DNA of 64,000 nucleotides from the NCBI RefSeq assembly GCF_003597395.2, contig NC_133773.1, forward strand, positions 143,706,909 through 143,770,908. Reading direction: 5' to 3'. The DNA is from Chelonoidis abingdonii (lineage: Eukaryota; Chordata; Testudines; Testudinidae). The position numbers and the translations under genes were made by a program. Under the pieces are notes generated by a model. It saw only the letters and a list, made by a program, of their open reading frames with translations, ran no database searches and was not told the DNA's origin. Below, one piece after another: positions 1 through 10,747 of the stretch (position 1 is the first letter of the stretch; the number at the start of each line of letters is the position of its first letter).

Positions 1-65
1 TAAGGTGCCACAGGATTCTCTGCTGCTTTTACAGATTCAGACTAACACGGCTACCCCTCTGATAC
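1..65 (-). mobile_element. Foldback SINE-like element, truncated by window start
   Basis: The end of the same element found complete at 2070-2274 and 45201-45344, recognised by AAGGTGCCAC followed by CAGACTAACACGG and the terminal CTCTGATA. It stops abruptly at about 65, where antisense CR1 sequence begins (TTCTCCACACCGGTCATG, as in the CR1 near 4560), so it is inserted in that CR1. Confidence 0.7.
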
Positions 66-331
66 TTTTCTCCACACCGGTCATGATTTTATAGACCTCT
101 ATCATATCCCTCCTTAGTCATCTCTTTTACAAGCTGAAAAGTCCCAGTCTTATTAATCTCTCCTCATACGGAAGCTGTTCCATACCCCTAATCATTTTTG
201 TTGCCCTTTTCTGAACCTTTCCGAAGTCCAGTATATTTTTTTTGAGATGGGGTGACCACATCTGCACACAGTATTCCAGATGTGGGCATAGCATGGATTT
301 ATACAGAGGCAATATGATATTTTCTGTCTTA

Positions 332-736
332 TTATCTCTCTTTCTTAATGATTCCCAATATTCTGTTCTCTTTTTTGACTACCGCTGCACATTGAGTGGA
401 TGTTTTCAGAGAACTGTCCACAATGACTCCAAGATCTCTTTCTTGAGTGATAACAGCTAATTTAGACCCCATTATTTTATATGTATAGTTGGGATTATGT
501 ATTCCCATGTGCATTACTTTGCATTTATCAAGATTGAATTTCATCTGCCATTTTGTTGCCCAATCACCCAGTTTTGAGAGATCCTTTTGTAGCTCTTCGC
601 AGTCTGCCTGGGTCTTAACTATCTTGAGTAGTTTTGTATTATCTGCAGATTTTGCCACCTCACTGTTTACTCCTTTTTCTAGATCATTTATGAATACGTT
701 GAATAGGACTGGGCCCAGTACAGACCCCTGGGGCAC
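332..736 (-). pseudogene. CR1 reverse-transcriptase palm fragment
   Basis: A 134-codon open stretch matching the second half of a CR1 reverse transcriptase: it begins MPQGSVLGPVLFNVFINDL (RT motif B region) and continues to LGIIKK near the thumb. The catalytic FADD box of the family reads SADN here, so the active-site aspartates are not both kept and the enzyme would be inactive. Family assignment rests on motif recognition, not alignment. Confidence 0.85.
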
Positions 737-1143
737 ACCACTATTTTCCTCTCTCCATTCTGAAAACTGACCATTATTCCTACCCTTTGTTTCCTATCTT
801 TTAACCAGTTATCAGTCCATGAGAGAACCTTTCCTCTTATCCTGTGGAAGGTTACTTACTTAAAAGCCTTTGGTGAGGGACCTTGTCAAAGGCTTTCTGA
901 AAATCTAAATACACTATATCCACTGGATCCCCCTTGTCCCCCTCAAAGAATTCTAGTAGATTGGTGAGGCATGATTTCCCTTTACAAAAACCATGTTGAC
1001 TATTCCCCAACAAATTATGTTCATCTATATTTCTGACAATTTTGCTCTTTACTATAGTTTCAACCAGCTTGCGCAGTACTGAAGTCAGGCTTACTGGCCT
1101 GTAATTGCTGGAGTCACTTCTGGAGCCCTTTTTAAAATTGGCA

Positions 1144-1410
1144 TTACATTAACTTCCTCCAGTTATTTGGTACAGAAGCAGATTTAAATGATAGGTTACA
1201 GATGACAGTTAATAGTCCTGCAATTTCACATTTGAGTTCCTTTAGAACTCTTGGGTGAATACCATCAGGTCCTGGAGACTTATTACTGATTAGTTTATAA
1301 ATTTGTTCCAAAACCTTCCCTAATGACACCTCAATCTGAGACAGCTCCTCAGATTTGTCACCTAAAAAGAATGGCTCAGGTTTGGGAATCTTCCTCACAG
1401 CCTCAACCAT
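1144..1410 (-). pseudogene. CR1 reverse-transcriptase fingers fragment
   Basis: Open stretch of 88 codons containing SNKSPGPDGIHPRVLKEL, the conserved KSPGPDGI motif of CR1/Jockey-type RTs, followed by the VPNNWR segment seen just before the palm. It lies in the order expected for the antisense CR1 covering 66-2340 but in a separate frame from the palm fragment. Confidence 0.8.
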
Positions 1411-2069
1411 GAAGACTGATTCAAAGAATTCATTTAGTTTCTCCCCAATGGCCTTATCGTCCTTGAGTGCTCCTTTAGCATCTCAATCACCCAGTGGCCC
1501 CACTGGTTGTTTAGCAGGCTTCCTGCTTCTGATGTACTTAAAAAAATTTTTTTTGCTATTACTTTTTGAGTCTTTGGCTAGCTGTACTTCAAATTCTTTT
1601 TTGGCCTTCCTAATTATATTTTTACACATCATTTGCCAGAGTTTATGCCTCATTCTATTTTCCTCACTAGGATTTAACTTTCACTTTTTAAAGGATGCTT
1701 TTTTGTCTCTCACTGCTTCTTTTACTGCTTGTTTAACCAGGGTGGCTCTTTTTTGGTTCTCTTACTATGTTTTTAATGTGGGGTATACATTTAATATCGG
1801 TGTCTTAAAAAGTTTCCATGCAGCTTGCAGGGATTTTACTTTTGGCACTGTACCTTTTAATTTCTGATTAACTAACCTCCTCATTTTTGTGTAGTTCCCC
1901 TTTCTGAAATTAAATTTTACAGTGTTGGGCCACTGTGGTGTTTTCCCCACCACAGGGATATTAAATTTAATTATATTATGGTCACTATTACCACACAGTC
2001 CAGCTATGTTTACCTCTTGGACCTGATCCTGTGCTTCACAGATAAATCAAGAATTACCTCTCCTCTTGT

Positions 2070-2274
2070 AAAAACAACAAGGTGTCTGGTGACACCTTAA
2101 AGACTAACAGATTTATTTGGGCATAAGCTTTTGTGCATGCAAGTGAAGTGCCTGAAGAAGTGAGGTTTTTTTGCCCATGAAAGCTTATGCCCAAATAAAT
2201 CTGTTAGTCTTTAAGGTGCCACCAGACTCCTTGTTGTTTTTGTGGATACAGACTAACACAGATACCCCCTGACA
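2070..2274 (-). mobile_element. Foldback SINE-like element, complete, 12-bp TSD
   Basis: A 205-bp insertion flanked by the exact direct repeat CTCTCCTCTTGT at 2058-2069 and 2275-2286, both within CR1 ORF2. It begins AAAAACAACAAGG and ends with CAGACTAACACAGATACC. Two internal arms of about 60 bp are reverse complements (AGATTTATTTGGGCATAAGC against GCTTATGCCCAAATAAATCT), so a transcript would fold into a long hairpin. A 12-bp duplication suggests target-primed retroposition, not a cut-and-paste MITE. I do not recognise a clear tRNA-like A or B box. Confidence 0.75.
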
Positions 2275-2340
2275 CTCTCCTCTTGTGGGTTCCAGGACTA
2301 GCTGCTCCAAGAAGCAATCATTTAAGATATCAAGAAAACT

Positions 2341-3262
2341 CACTCTCTCATTGGATTGTTTGTGAGACATTGGCCCTGGACTGAGAAAGTCACTGGTAGG
2401 AAGTGGTCCAGGGAGGCAGCTTTGATGCACATCCAGGTGCCTGGTACCCCTGCCATTCGTAGGGCCTTGGATTGGAGCCCCATGGAGAGGGAGGGCCTGG
2501 ACTCCCCTATCAGCCAGCTGTGAGGGTGGTATAAATCCCCCTTGTTTCTTATCAAGGTAATGGGGGTCAGGCGTGGCGGAAGCGGGGGGCCCACAGGCAT
2601 CTGAACTGTGGGACCACCCACTGTGCCACACCCTGAGGCCCTGCCCCCACACTGCTCGTTTTCCCTGAGCCTCTGCCCTCACGTTGCCCCTTCCCCAAAG
2701 ACCCTGCCCCAGCCCCACCTCTTCCCCCAAGGTCTCGCTCCCGCACCACTTCTTCCCTCCAAGACCCTGCCACCCACTCGTGCCTCTCTGCCCCCCATTG
2801 CTCACTGTTACAGCTGGTAAAAAATGGGAAAGCATAGTTCTCCCACTTCTAAAAGTGTGCCGGGGGCATGGCCCCTTGGGCCCCCACCCGCCATTCTAGT
2901 GTTCCTGATGGGAGTACAAGATAGCCAATGTTCATCAAAACCAAGGGAGTCCTTCAAGGCAAGCGACAGCTACTGTGATTGTCTAGAAACCCAGTATGGA
3001 TGGCTGTTTGAATGCCTATGCAGCAATAAATTGATCTCACTCCATTTCCCAGTGGGCAGGTCTCCACATCACAAAAGGCACCATCTTAAAATGGCTCCCG
3101 TGTTGTCAGTTTCAGCAAAGGAGCTAAGGATGGCATGGGACATGGGAACGTCCCTTCATCTCTAGAGGGGATGCCTCCAGGTCAGGCCTTCTGGAGAACT
3201 GCGCAAAGCTGCTGCCTGTGCTATGCTTGTTCTGTGGATAACTAGGAGATGTCAAGGTGGGT
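2341..3262. other. No gene; GC-rich repeat-like stretch plus unassigned DNA
   Basis: 2540-2900 is strongly C-rich on the plus strand (repeated CCCTGCCCC, CCCCACCTCTTCC), resembling the GC-rich elements at 8180 and 48341 in composition, but I cannot align it to them by eye. The rest is unassigned. Reading frames crossing this interval run straight through the SINE and the C-rich stretch and are composition artefacts. Confidence 0.4.
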
Positions 3263-3372
3263 TTCATAGATTTCAAGGCAGAAGGAACCATTGGGATCAA
3301 CTAATCTGACCTCCTGTCTAACACGGGCTGGAGAACTACCCCCAGATAATTCCTAGAGAATAGTTTAATAAT
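3263..3372 (-). mobile_element. CR1 3'-end fragment, antisense
   Basis: Contains TTCATAGATTTCAAGGCAGA, CCATTGGGATCA and CTGACCTCCTGTCTAACACG, the reverse complement of the conserved CR1 3' end also seen at 5728 and 23505. About 110 bp remain. Confidence 0.8.
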
Positions 3373-4130
3373 TCCCTGCCTAGGATTGGGCTTCTATATA
3401 GCACAGTCAGTGTGCAAGGCCATCCATCTGGCACCTTGAACCATCACAAAATTAACTTAAACAATGAACAATCACATCAGAAGAAAGAATGAACCATGAT
3501 AGCCAGACTAAGCCATAACCATACATAAACCACGTTGACTCTCCATTTCTGGAGCTTCATGGTTAATAATCTATTATTTCTTCCTTCCTAACTGATGTCA
3601 AACTGGGTCACCCAGGAGCAAGTGCCTCTGCCGGGGTCCCCACTGTGTTACCTAATGATGGCTACACAATGTGCATCTCTATTTCTGATTATGCCGGGAT
3701 TCTCACACCAAAGGTCCTCATACCACAGGCCTCGGTGACAGGTGTGGAGCTGGCCAGTGGGTACTTTGCATCTCTACATGCCAGCACAGCGGGAATAGGA
3801 TTCAGAGTCAGGTCTTTCTTATTAGAGATCTGAGTAGGCAGCCCCCCAGCATGAGTCTCAATTTAACTCTCTCTCATGGAAAGGTCTCAAGCTGGGGCGA
3901 TTTTTAAGTTAAATAAGTGCTGGTCCGTAAGTTGTTTCCAGCCTGACATATGGTTTTCAGATAGCTGCAGGAGTGCAGATCATTAGAGGGCTACTTTTCA
4001 GGCTAAATCATTCTCTGGATGTACAAATCACCGAGATACCACACAGGCATATTCCCTGTTGCATCTGGATGGAGATGCCACCATTCTGTCGCACATTTTT
4101 CCTTTTAAAGTTTAAATGATTCCCTTTGGT
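3373..4130. other. Unassigned DNA, no gene seen
   Basis: No repeat family or coding signal recognised. Short open frames lack motifs. Confidence 0.3.
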
Positions 4131-4927
4131 GGAAGAACATAAGAACAGCCGTACCGGGTCAGACCAAAGGTCCATCTAGCCCAGTATCTGTCTACTGACA
4201 GTGGCCAATGCCAGGTGCTCCAGAGGGAGTGAACCTAACAGGCAATGATCAAGTGATCTCTCTCCTGACATCCACCTCCCACCTTTGACAAACAGAGGCT
4301 AGGGACACCATTCCTTACCCAGCCTGGCTAATAGCCGTTTATGGACTTAACCACCATGAATTTATCCAGTTCTCTTTTAAACCCTGTTATAGTCCCAGCC
4401 TTCACAACCTCCTCAGGTAAGGAGTTCCACAAGTTGACTGTGCGCTGTGTGAAGAAGAACTTCCTTTTATTTGTTTTAAACCTGCTACCTATTAATTTCA
4501 TTTGGTGACCCCTAGTTCTTGTATTATGGGAATAAGTAAATAACTTTTCCTTATCCACTTTCTCCACATCACTCATGATTTTATAGACCTCTATCATATC
4601 CCCCCTTAGTCTCCTCTTTTCCAAGCTGAAGAGGCCTAGCCTCTTTAATCTTTCCTCATATGGGACCCTCTCCAAACCCCTAATCATTTTAGTTGCCCTT
4701 TTCTGAACCTTTTCTAGTGCTAGAATAGCTTTTTTGAGGTGAGGAGACCACATCTGTACACAGTATTCGAGATGTGGGCGTATCATGGATTTATATAAGG
4801 GCAATAATATATTCTCAGTCTTATTCTCTATCCCCTTTTTAATGATTCCTAACATCTTGTTTGCTTTTTTGACCGCCTCTGCACACTGCATGGACATCTT
4901 CAGAGAACTGTCACAATGACTCTAAGG
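4131..4927 (-). mobile_element. CR1 LINE 3' end, antisense, well preserved
   Basis: Begins on the plus strand with the inverted CR1 tail (GAACATAAGAACAGCC), then about 190 bp of 3' UTR (TCAGACCAAAGGTCCATCT, CAGTGGCCAATGCCAGGTGC), then the C-terminal part of ORF2 read leftwards. It ends at about 4927 as expected for a 5'-truncated CR1 insertion. It is the least damaged CR1 coding remnant in the window. Confidence 0.92.
4328..4897 (-). pseudogene. CR1 ORF2 C-terminal (thumb) fragment, 189 aa open
   Basis: An uninterrupted frame covering the end of CR1 ORF2 up to its natural stop. Landmarks in order: [64 protein letters not shown], then [14 protein letters not shown] near the end. The catalytic palm is missing because the copy is 5' truncated, so it makes no functional RT. 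The lack of stops suggests a fairly recent insertion compared with the other CR1s here. Confidence 0.88.
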
Positions 4928-5727
4928 TGCTTGGACACTGTAGCCTTCTACCTGATTGCTAGGCCATAGCTTAGCTTGGAGAGCTGGGATGCAAGCTCCC
5001 ACACACGTACCAGGAGAGAACAGGGAATTCGGTCCAGTGTTGGGCTGGGCTTACCGGATCCACTATTTAGTGGTTAGATTCCTGGATAACATCCCCAGCC
5101 AGCGCAGTGCCAGTTCTTCTGGTAGATAGCAACTCAGCCCTCCAGCCAAGTAATCGTTGGAGTCCACCCCTTTATGGAGCAACAGAGTCCAAAAAATATA
5201 AGTCCAAGGCCTTCCCACCCAAAAGAGTTTCCAGGCCAGTTCTGAAGAAAGCCTCACACCCCTGCCTCAGGGCTTATAGTGTCCTTGTTCCTTGTGACCC
5301 CTGGTTCTTGTGTTATCTGAAGGAGTAAAGAACACTTCTTACTCCACTTTCTCCATACCAGTGAGGTTCCATAAAAACAAAAGATGGGGAGAAAAATGTG
5401 ATGTGTCCCAAATGAAGGCAGGACTGTGCTGTTTTACCAGCACAGATAAAAGGACAGTGAAGATTATAAGGGGAGGAAATTCACTAGCATTGACTTCATG
5501 CCAGGCAGTTCAGGGCCTTTTTGTCCACCTCATTGAATTTATCCATAGGGAGTCTTCTGACTCATTAACCTCATTTGGGAGGTCACATAGCATTTTGTGA
5601 CCTTCACCTCCACTCAGCAAGTGGTTATGGGCTGCAGAGATCCGCTGAGGCACAACAGCCCCTGAAAAGCCACCAAGGAAAACATCGACCCAGCTTAGTG
5701 TTTAGTCAGTCTTGTGAGTGGTAGAAA
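4928..5727. other. Mostly unassigned; short antisense CR1 scrap at 5286-5366
   Basis: 5286-5366 (GACCCCTGGTTCTTGTGTTA, CTCCACTTTCTCCATACCAG) matches the antisense CR1 block seen at 4505-4575 and 17010-17070. The rest shows no repeat or coding signal I can name. Confidence 0.5.
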
Positions 5728-7022
5728 ATTCCAAAGCCCAAAGGGAGCATTGTGATCATTTAGTCTGACCTCCTGTATAACACAGGCCAGAGACCTGCCC
5801 CACAATAATCCCTAGAGCTGAGCTTTTAGAAAAACATCCCATCTTAATTTAAAACTTGTCAGTGATGGAGAATCCACCATGATCCTTGGTAAATTGATTC
5901 AATGGTTAATTACCCTCACCATTAAAATCGTATGCCTTATTTCCAGTATAAAGTTATCTAGCTTCATCTTCCAGCCATTGGATCTTGCTAGACCTTTGTT
6001 GGCAAGACTGAAGAGCCCATTATTAAATATTTGTTCCCCATGTAGGTACTTATAGACCGTGATCAAGTCAGCCCTTCACCTTCTCTTTGATAAGCTAAAT
6101 AGATATGAGCTCCTTGAGTCTATCACTAGAAGGCAGGTTTTCTAAGCCTTTAATCATTCTTGTGGCTCTTCTCTGAACCCTCTCAATTTATCAACCTCCT
6201 TCTTGAATTGTGGGCCCCGGAACTGGGCCCAGCACTCCAACAGTGGTCACACCAGTGCCAAATATAGAGGTAAAGTAACCTCTCTGCTCCGACTTGAGAT
6301 TTCCCCTGTTAATGCAGAGATTGCATTTGTCCTTTTGGCCTCAGCATCTCACTGGGAGCTCATGTTTAGCTGATTATTCACACACAAATCTTTTTCAGAG
6401 AGTATGTCCAGAATACCTGCCATATTGGCAGGTAGCAATTGATTTTTCGGGGATTGATATATAGCGACTCATCTAGACGCTATATATCGATCCCCGAATG
6501 CGGTCCCGTCAACTCCAGAACTCCACCAGAGCGAGCAGCGGTAGCGGAGTCGACACGGGGAGCCACGGACGTCAATCCCAAGCCGTGAGGACCCGAAGTA
6601 AATTGATCTAAGATACTTCGACTTCAGCTATGCTATTCAAGTAGCTGAAGTTGCGTATCTTAGATTGATAACCCCCCCTAGTGTAGACCAGCCCTCAGTC
6701 CCTGCTTCCCAGATTGGTGTCCCCGCATCCTGTAGGTATGGCCTATGCTCTTTGTCCCTTGATGTATACGTTTACATTTAGCCACATTAAAACTTGCATT
6801 GCTTGCTTGCAACCAGCTTATCAAGAGATCCAGATCCCTCTGTAGTAGCAACCTGTCTCTTTGTTATTCACCACACTCCCAACTTTTGTGTCATCTGCAG
6901 ACTTCACCAGTGATGACTTTTGTTTTCTTCCAGGTCATTGATAGAAATGTTAACTAGTGCGGGGCCAAGAAACAATCCCTGCAGCACCCCACTAGAAACA
7001 CACTCACTTGATAACGATTAAC
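5728..7022 (-). mobile_element. CR1 LINE 3' region, antisense, split by a MITE
   Basis: Continuous antisense CR1 landmarks: 3' end (ATTGTGATCATTTAGTCTGA), thumb coding block (ATTCTTGTGGCTCTTCTCTG, TCAACCTCCTTCTTGAATTG), then RT palm (GTGTCATCTGCAGACTTCAC, encoding the FADD region) to about 7020 (GCAGCACCCCACTAGAAACA). Many indels have destroyed the reading frame. A non-CR1 block at about 6405-6695 interrupts it. Confidence 0.88.
6405..6695. mobile_element. MITE-like element with two hairpins, inside CR1
   Basis: Two separate perfect-looking palindromes sit in this block. 6446-6498 pairs TTCGGGGATTGATATATAGCG with CGCTATATATCGATCCCCGAA (one mismatch in 21). 6602-6669 pairs ATTGATCTAAGATACTTCGA and beyond with its complement around a short loop at about 6633. 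Both flanks continue CR1 sequence. The block ends CTAGTGTAGACCAGCC, a tail shared by several MITE-like families. No clean target duplication was identified, so boundaries are approximate. Confidence 0.7.
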
Positions 7023-7935
7023 AGCTCACCAGTGGAGGCAAGGGTTCTCAACCTGGACCCATGATTTCAAGCAAAGATTGCATCAGGATTCGCAGGAGGA
7101 GAAAAGGGCATTGGAAACTAGATCATAGTCGATTTAAATGACATAGGCATTCCTATCAATAAATACGTCATTGATTAAGTAACCTCCATATGCTGCTGCT
7201 TTCTACGAGCTGGAATCAGAGCTATTCAGTTCTGGGCCATGGGCCTGATTCCACTAACCAATTGCAGCAATTTTCCTTCAGCTCACGTAGCTGTGTCTTT
7301 GGAGCAGGAGGACCTGAGATTTAGCCTTTCTGTGGTCCCCCAGATCTGAAGGAGAATGAAGTGCAGCATAGTGACATCTGTGGTGGTGATTTGCCCTATG
7401 CTCCTAAATGGTCTGGTTTGCATTCCTTCCTTAGGGGTGATTATATCCTTACCAGGTAGGCCCCTAAACTATTCTCTCTGGTTCTATTAGTATTTAGATG
7501 CCACACTCCAAAAGATCTAAACACCTTTACTCCTTGAAAACACTGGCAATAGGCTTTGAGCTTCATGGCTGGTTACTATCATGGGGAGGGCTGTCCTTGC
7601 TAGGAGTTAATTGCAAACGACCCCCCTGCCCCACCCCACGACACACTTTGGGGTAGAGACCCCTCCTACAGCCATGGGGAGGCAGGAATTCACCCAGAAA
7701 CCACTCCAGCACCTGTATCAGTAAACAATCAGCTTTGTTAGGAACCTTAATCAGCAAACGCATAGTCCCAGTATCCTCTAGTCATTGGATCAGGGGCCTC
7801 CTTCTCTCTGGTCTCTGTCCAAGTCTTGTGTGCACATAACTGCCATGCACACAGGGGCATCCCTGGGGCCTCTCCCCCAGCTCAGACTCTCAGTCTGCTG
7901 TGTCACTGCCGGAAGCCCATGCCCGCTCCAGGACT
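7023..7935. other. Unassigned DNA, no gene seen
   Basis: No recognisable repeat or coding motif; composition is ordinary. Confidence 0.3.
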
Positions 7936-9316
7936 GCCAACTTGGTAATAGTTAAAAACTGGACACTGCAGCAGGAGTGCCAGAACCTCCCTTGCCCAGC
8001 CTCTTCCCCCCGAGGGCCCCGCCCCTGCCCCACTAATTCCCCCAAAAGCCTGCCCCCACCCCACCTCTTTCCCTGAGGCCCCACCTCTGTCCATTCCTCT
8101 TCCTCCCCCCCATCATTCGCTGCTTTTTCAGTCCCATGCCCCCCACCCCACCTCACCTCCACCTGGGTCAAGAGGGACTAGGATTCCCAGGTGTCCAGTT
8201 TTTGACCAGAACACCCAGTCGAAAAGGGACCCTCGGCTCCAGTCAGCACCACTGACCAGGCCATTAAGAGTCCAGCAGTGCTGTCCTGGCACCACGCTGT
8301 GCCCTGAAAACAGCCAGTCGATCCTTTTCCTAGGTGTGTGGAGGGACACGGGGCTCCGCGTGCTGCCCCTGCTTTGACCACCGGCTCTGCCCTGCCATTG
8401 GCCGGGAACTGTGGCCGATCAGAGTTGGGGGGCAGTGCCTGCAGGCGAGACCAGCACATGGAGACTCCTGGTGCCCCTATGCCTAGGAGTCGGACCTACT
8501 GGCCACTTCCGGGGGCTCAGCGTGGTGCCAGGACAGACAGAGAGCCTGCCTTAGCCCTGCAGCACCACTGACCAGGAGCCGCCTGAGGTAAGCCCGAGCC
8601 CCAACCCCCTGCCTCAGCCCTGAGCCTCCCCAAACCCAGAGTCCCCTCCTGCACCCCAAACCTCTCATCCCCAGCGCCACCCCGAGCCTGCACCCCCAGC
8701 CCAAAGCCCTCACCCTCTCCCACATCCCAACCTCCTGCCTCAACCCACAGCCCCCTCCCCCACTCTGAATCCCTTGGCCCCACCCCCCCAGGCCTGGAGC
8801 CCCCGGTGTATCACAAATCCCTCATCCCAAGCCCCACCCTGCACCCCCAGCTGGAAACCTCACCCCCTCCCACACCTCAACTCCCTGCCGCAGCCCAGAG
8901 CCCCCTCCCACACCCTGAACCCCTCCTTTCTGGCCCCACCTGGAGTCCGCACCCCGAGTTAAAGCCCTCCCGCACCCAACCCCAGTGAAAGTGAGTGAGG
9001 GTGGGGGAGAGCGAGGCACTGAGGGAGGGGGCATATAGCGAGCGGGGGCGGTGCCTCAGGGAAGGGGTGGGGCTAGGGTTTTCGGTTATGTGTGATTAGA
9101 ATGTTGGCAGCCCTAAGAGGGACTTGCCTGCAGAGCCAGGGCTGGGAGCTGCACCGGCCTGGCGAAGGTAGGAGGCAGTCCCGGCTGAGTAGGGGCTGGA
9201 ACCCTGTCTGCAGTAACTGGACTTTGGGTGTCCAGTCAGTAGATGTGATCGGACACTGTCAGGTCCCCTTTTCTACTGGACTTCCCAGTTGAAAACTGGG
9301 CACCTGGCCACCCTAG
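7936..9316 (-). mobile_element. GC-rich terminal-inverted-repeat element, antisense, interrupted
   Basis: 7936-8179 and 9125-9316 are the two ends of one antisense element: the left end reads GACTGCCAACTTGGTAATAG and the right end CACCTGGCCACCCTAG, matching the ends (GTTGGCA... and ...TGGCC) of the plus-strand relative at 47341-49522. Between them sits a second, complete element of the same family. The ends resemble TGGCCA-type inverted termini; no transposase is encoded. Confidence 0.65.
8180..9114 (+). mobile_element. GC-rich TIR element, complete, 10-bp TSD
   Basis: Flanked by the exact direct repeat AAGAGGGACT at 8170-8179 and 9115-9124. It starts AGGATTCCCAGGTGTCC and ends ATGTTGGCAGCCCT. 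The 5' part contains GTCGAAAAGGGACCCTC and CCATTAAGAGTCC, the centre is a G+C-rich block, and the 3' half is a C-rich tract with loose repeats of CCCTCCCACACC / CCCCAGC. It matches 47341-49522 along its length once the insertions there are removed. Non-coding; a 10-bp duplication would fit a Mutator-like mover, but this is inference. Confidence 0.72.
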
Positions 9317-10544
9317 CCCTGTCCTGTGTTCGACACTATCCCTTCTTGAAAGTCCTCCCCCTCCTCTGATCAGAAAAGAGCAGGAAGTAAAGGCCGGATT
9401 TTCAGCCAGTCCTCTAGCCAGCCATGGTTGTGGGGGCAGAGGGCTGGTCCTTTCATGCTGCTGATATGTACATTCAGGGCTCCACAAAATGATGAGCCAA
9501 AGTAAGACGTGAGATGCCAAACACCTGCCAAACTCTGAAAAAGCTGCGATCAAATCTGAGTCAGTTCCAGCCTGTGTCTTAACAGCGCTCATTGGGAGCC
9601 AGTATCTTTTTTCCAGTCAATAAAAGGCCCTGTCAGTGTTTGCATCAGAAACCGGGAAAATCTGTGGTTGGATCTCAAATAGAGGGACAAAAATGTTGCA
9701 GATAGAGAGCCAATGTCAACTGTCATCCGCCTTTAGAAAAACTCTGGACAATGCCTCCGAATTAGGACGAGCCTGAAAGACAGCTTGGTACTATAAGCTT
9801 TTGGGGCCTGGCTCCAAAGGCTGGAGGGCCAGTCATTATCTGCAAAATGAAGTCGCTTTTGTTAGCCTGTCATCACTCATCCACCCACACCGTTTGGGCC
9901 TGTATTCCTCGCACACCAAAGAAACACCACCTGGCATCGGAAGGCCGGTTAATGAAGATGAGAAAGGCCAGGAGGCAGGAGAGAGAGAAAGAAACCCCAC
10001 TTGAATGCTTTCATCAGATAAGGCCTGTTGAAATAGGCCCTTCTTTCTCCCTGGCTCCCTCTCTGAGTGGCAGCAAAGGGAGGAAATAGACAATTAGGAG
10101 CCCTTTGAAAACAGCCCCACTGTTGTTGCAAGGGACGAGAAGGTGCGCCAACATGACAAGAGAAATCGCAAGCTGCACAGACCTTTATCTCCTGCTAATG
10201 ACTCTTGCTGAAAAGGGGTTTTCACAGAGCTGGGCTCATCCTCCTAGCCTGGGAAGCTTCTGTTCTCAAGGCCCAGAGAACAAGTCCTCTTGTCCGGCTA
10301 CGCATGGTGGATAAATGGACTGCACTGTTGTGGAGGCGGGGGTAAATGTGGCCTTTGCCGGTAATGAAAGAGGAGACTCCAGAAGATTTGGCCTCAGTTG
10401 ATTCCCTCCCCCATCCTTCTCGAGGTTTCTCTGCAGTTCTCTCCCCCGTGGTGTCCGGCAGTCAGCAGGAAGGGGTTCCCAGACCTCTCGTCCCAAGGCA
10501 CGGGGCGTGGCTGGTGGGAACCTCCCGCTGTGCCAGCACCCAGA
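9317..10544. other. Unassigned, single-copy-looking DNA
   Basis: No repeat family recognised and no coding signal. Base composition is balanced and the sequence looks unlike its repeat-filled surroundings. Confidence 0.3.
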
Positions 10545-10661
10545 ATGAAGACCACTTTGGGCCTTGTGCTGCTCCTGAGCCTGGTATATCTGACCAAAGG
10601 GGGCTGCAAAGTTCCTGTCCTAGGCTGGAGCTTGGTTGTGTCAATGCTCCACCTACCGTGA
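10545..10661 (+). CDS. Possible signal-peptide-like first exon (weak)
   Basis: From an ATG at 10545, with A at -3, the frame reads MKTTLGLVLLLSLVYLTKGG and then cysteine, and stays open for 39 codons to a stop at 10661. A basic start followed by about 12 hydrophobic residues and a small-residue stretch is the shape of a cleavable secretion signal. No family is recognised. I see no strong GT donor (GTATAT at about 10582 is the nearest) and no second exon, so this may be chance. Confidence 0.15.
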   Translation: MKTTLGLVLLLSLVYLTKGGCKVPVLGWSLVVSMLHLP

Positions 10662-10747
10662 AGGCCCTCTGGGCCACAGCTATTCCCCAGTGGTAGGGGC
10701 TGACAGCTGCTTTGCTGCCACAGAGCAAGGGTGAATCTCCCTTCCTG

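Larger units (their letters stand above)
66..2340 (-). mobile_element. CR1 LINE, ORF2 region, antisense
   Basis: Reverse-strand reading gives broken pieces of a CR1 ORF2 in order: thumb/C-terminal segment at 127-312 ([22 protein letters not shown]), reverse-transcriptase palm at 332-736 (PQGSVLGPVLFN), RT fingers at 1144-1410 (SPGPDGIHPRVLKEL), and the endonuclease-RT linker at 1765-1953. Frameshifts and stops separate them, so the copy is dead. The 3' UTR side is cut off by the SINE at 1-65. A second SINE copy (2070-2274) interrupts it; CR1-like sequence resumes to about 2340. The 5' boundary is approximate. Confidence 0.9.

Noticed and set aside
2070..2274. Calling the foldback element a DNA MITE
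   Set aside because: Copies have 12-bp and 14-bp target duplications, too long and variable for the usual MITE movers.
2185..2835. 216-codon reverse-strand frame
   Set aside because: It begins in the C-rich stretch and ends inside the SINE at 2070-2274, so it crosses an element boundary and has no protein motif.
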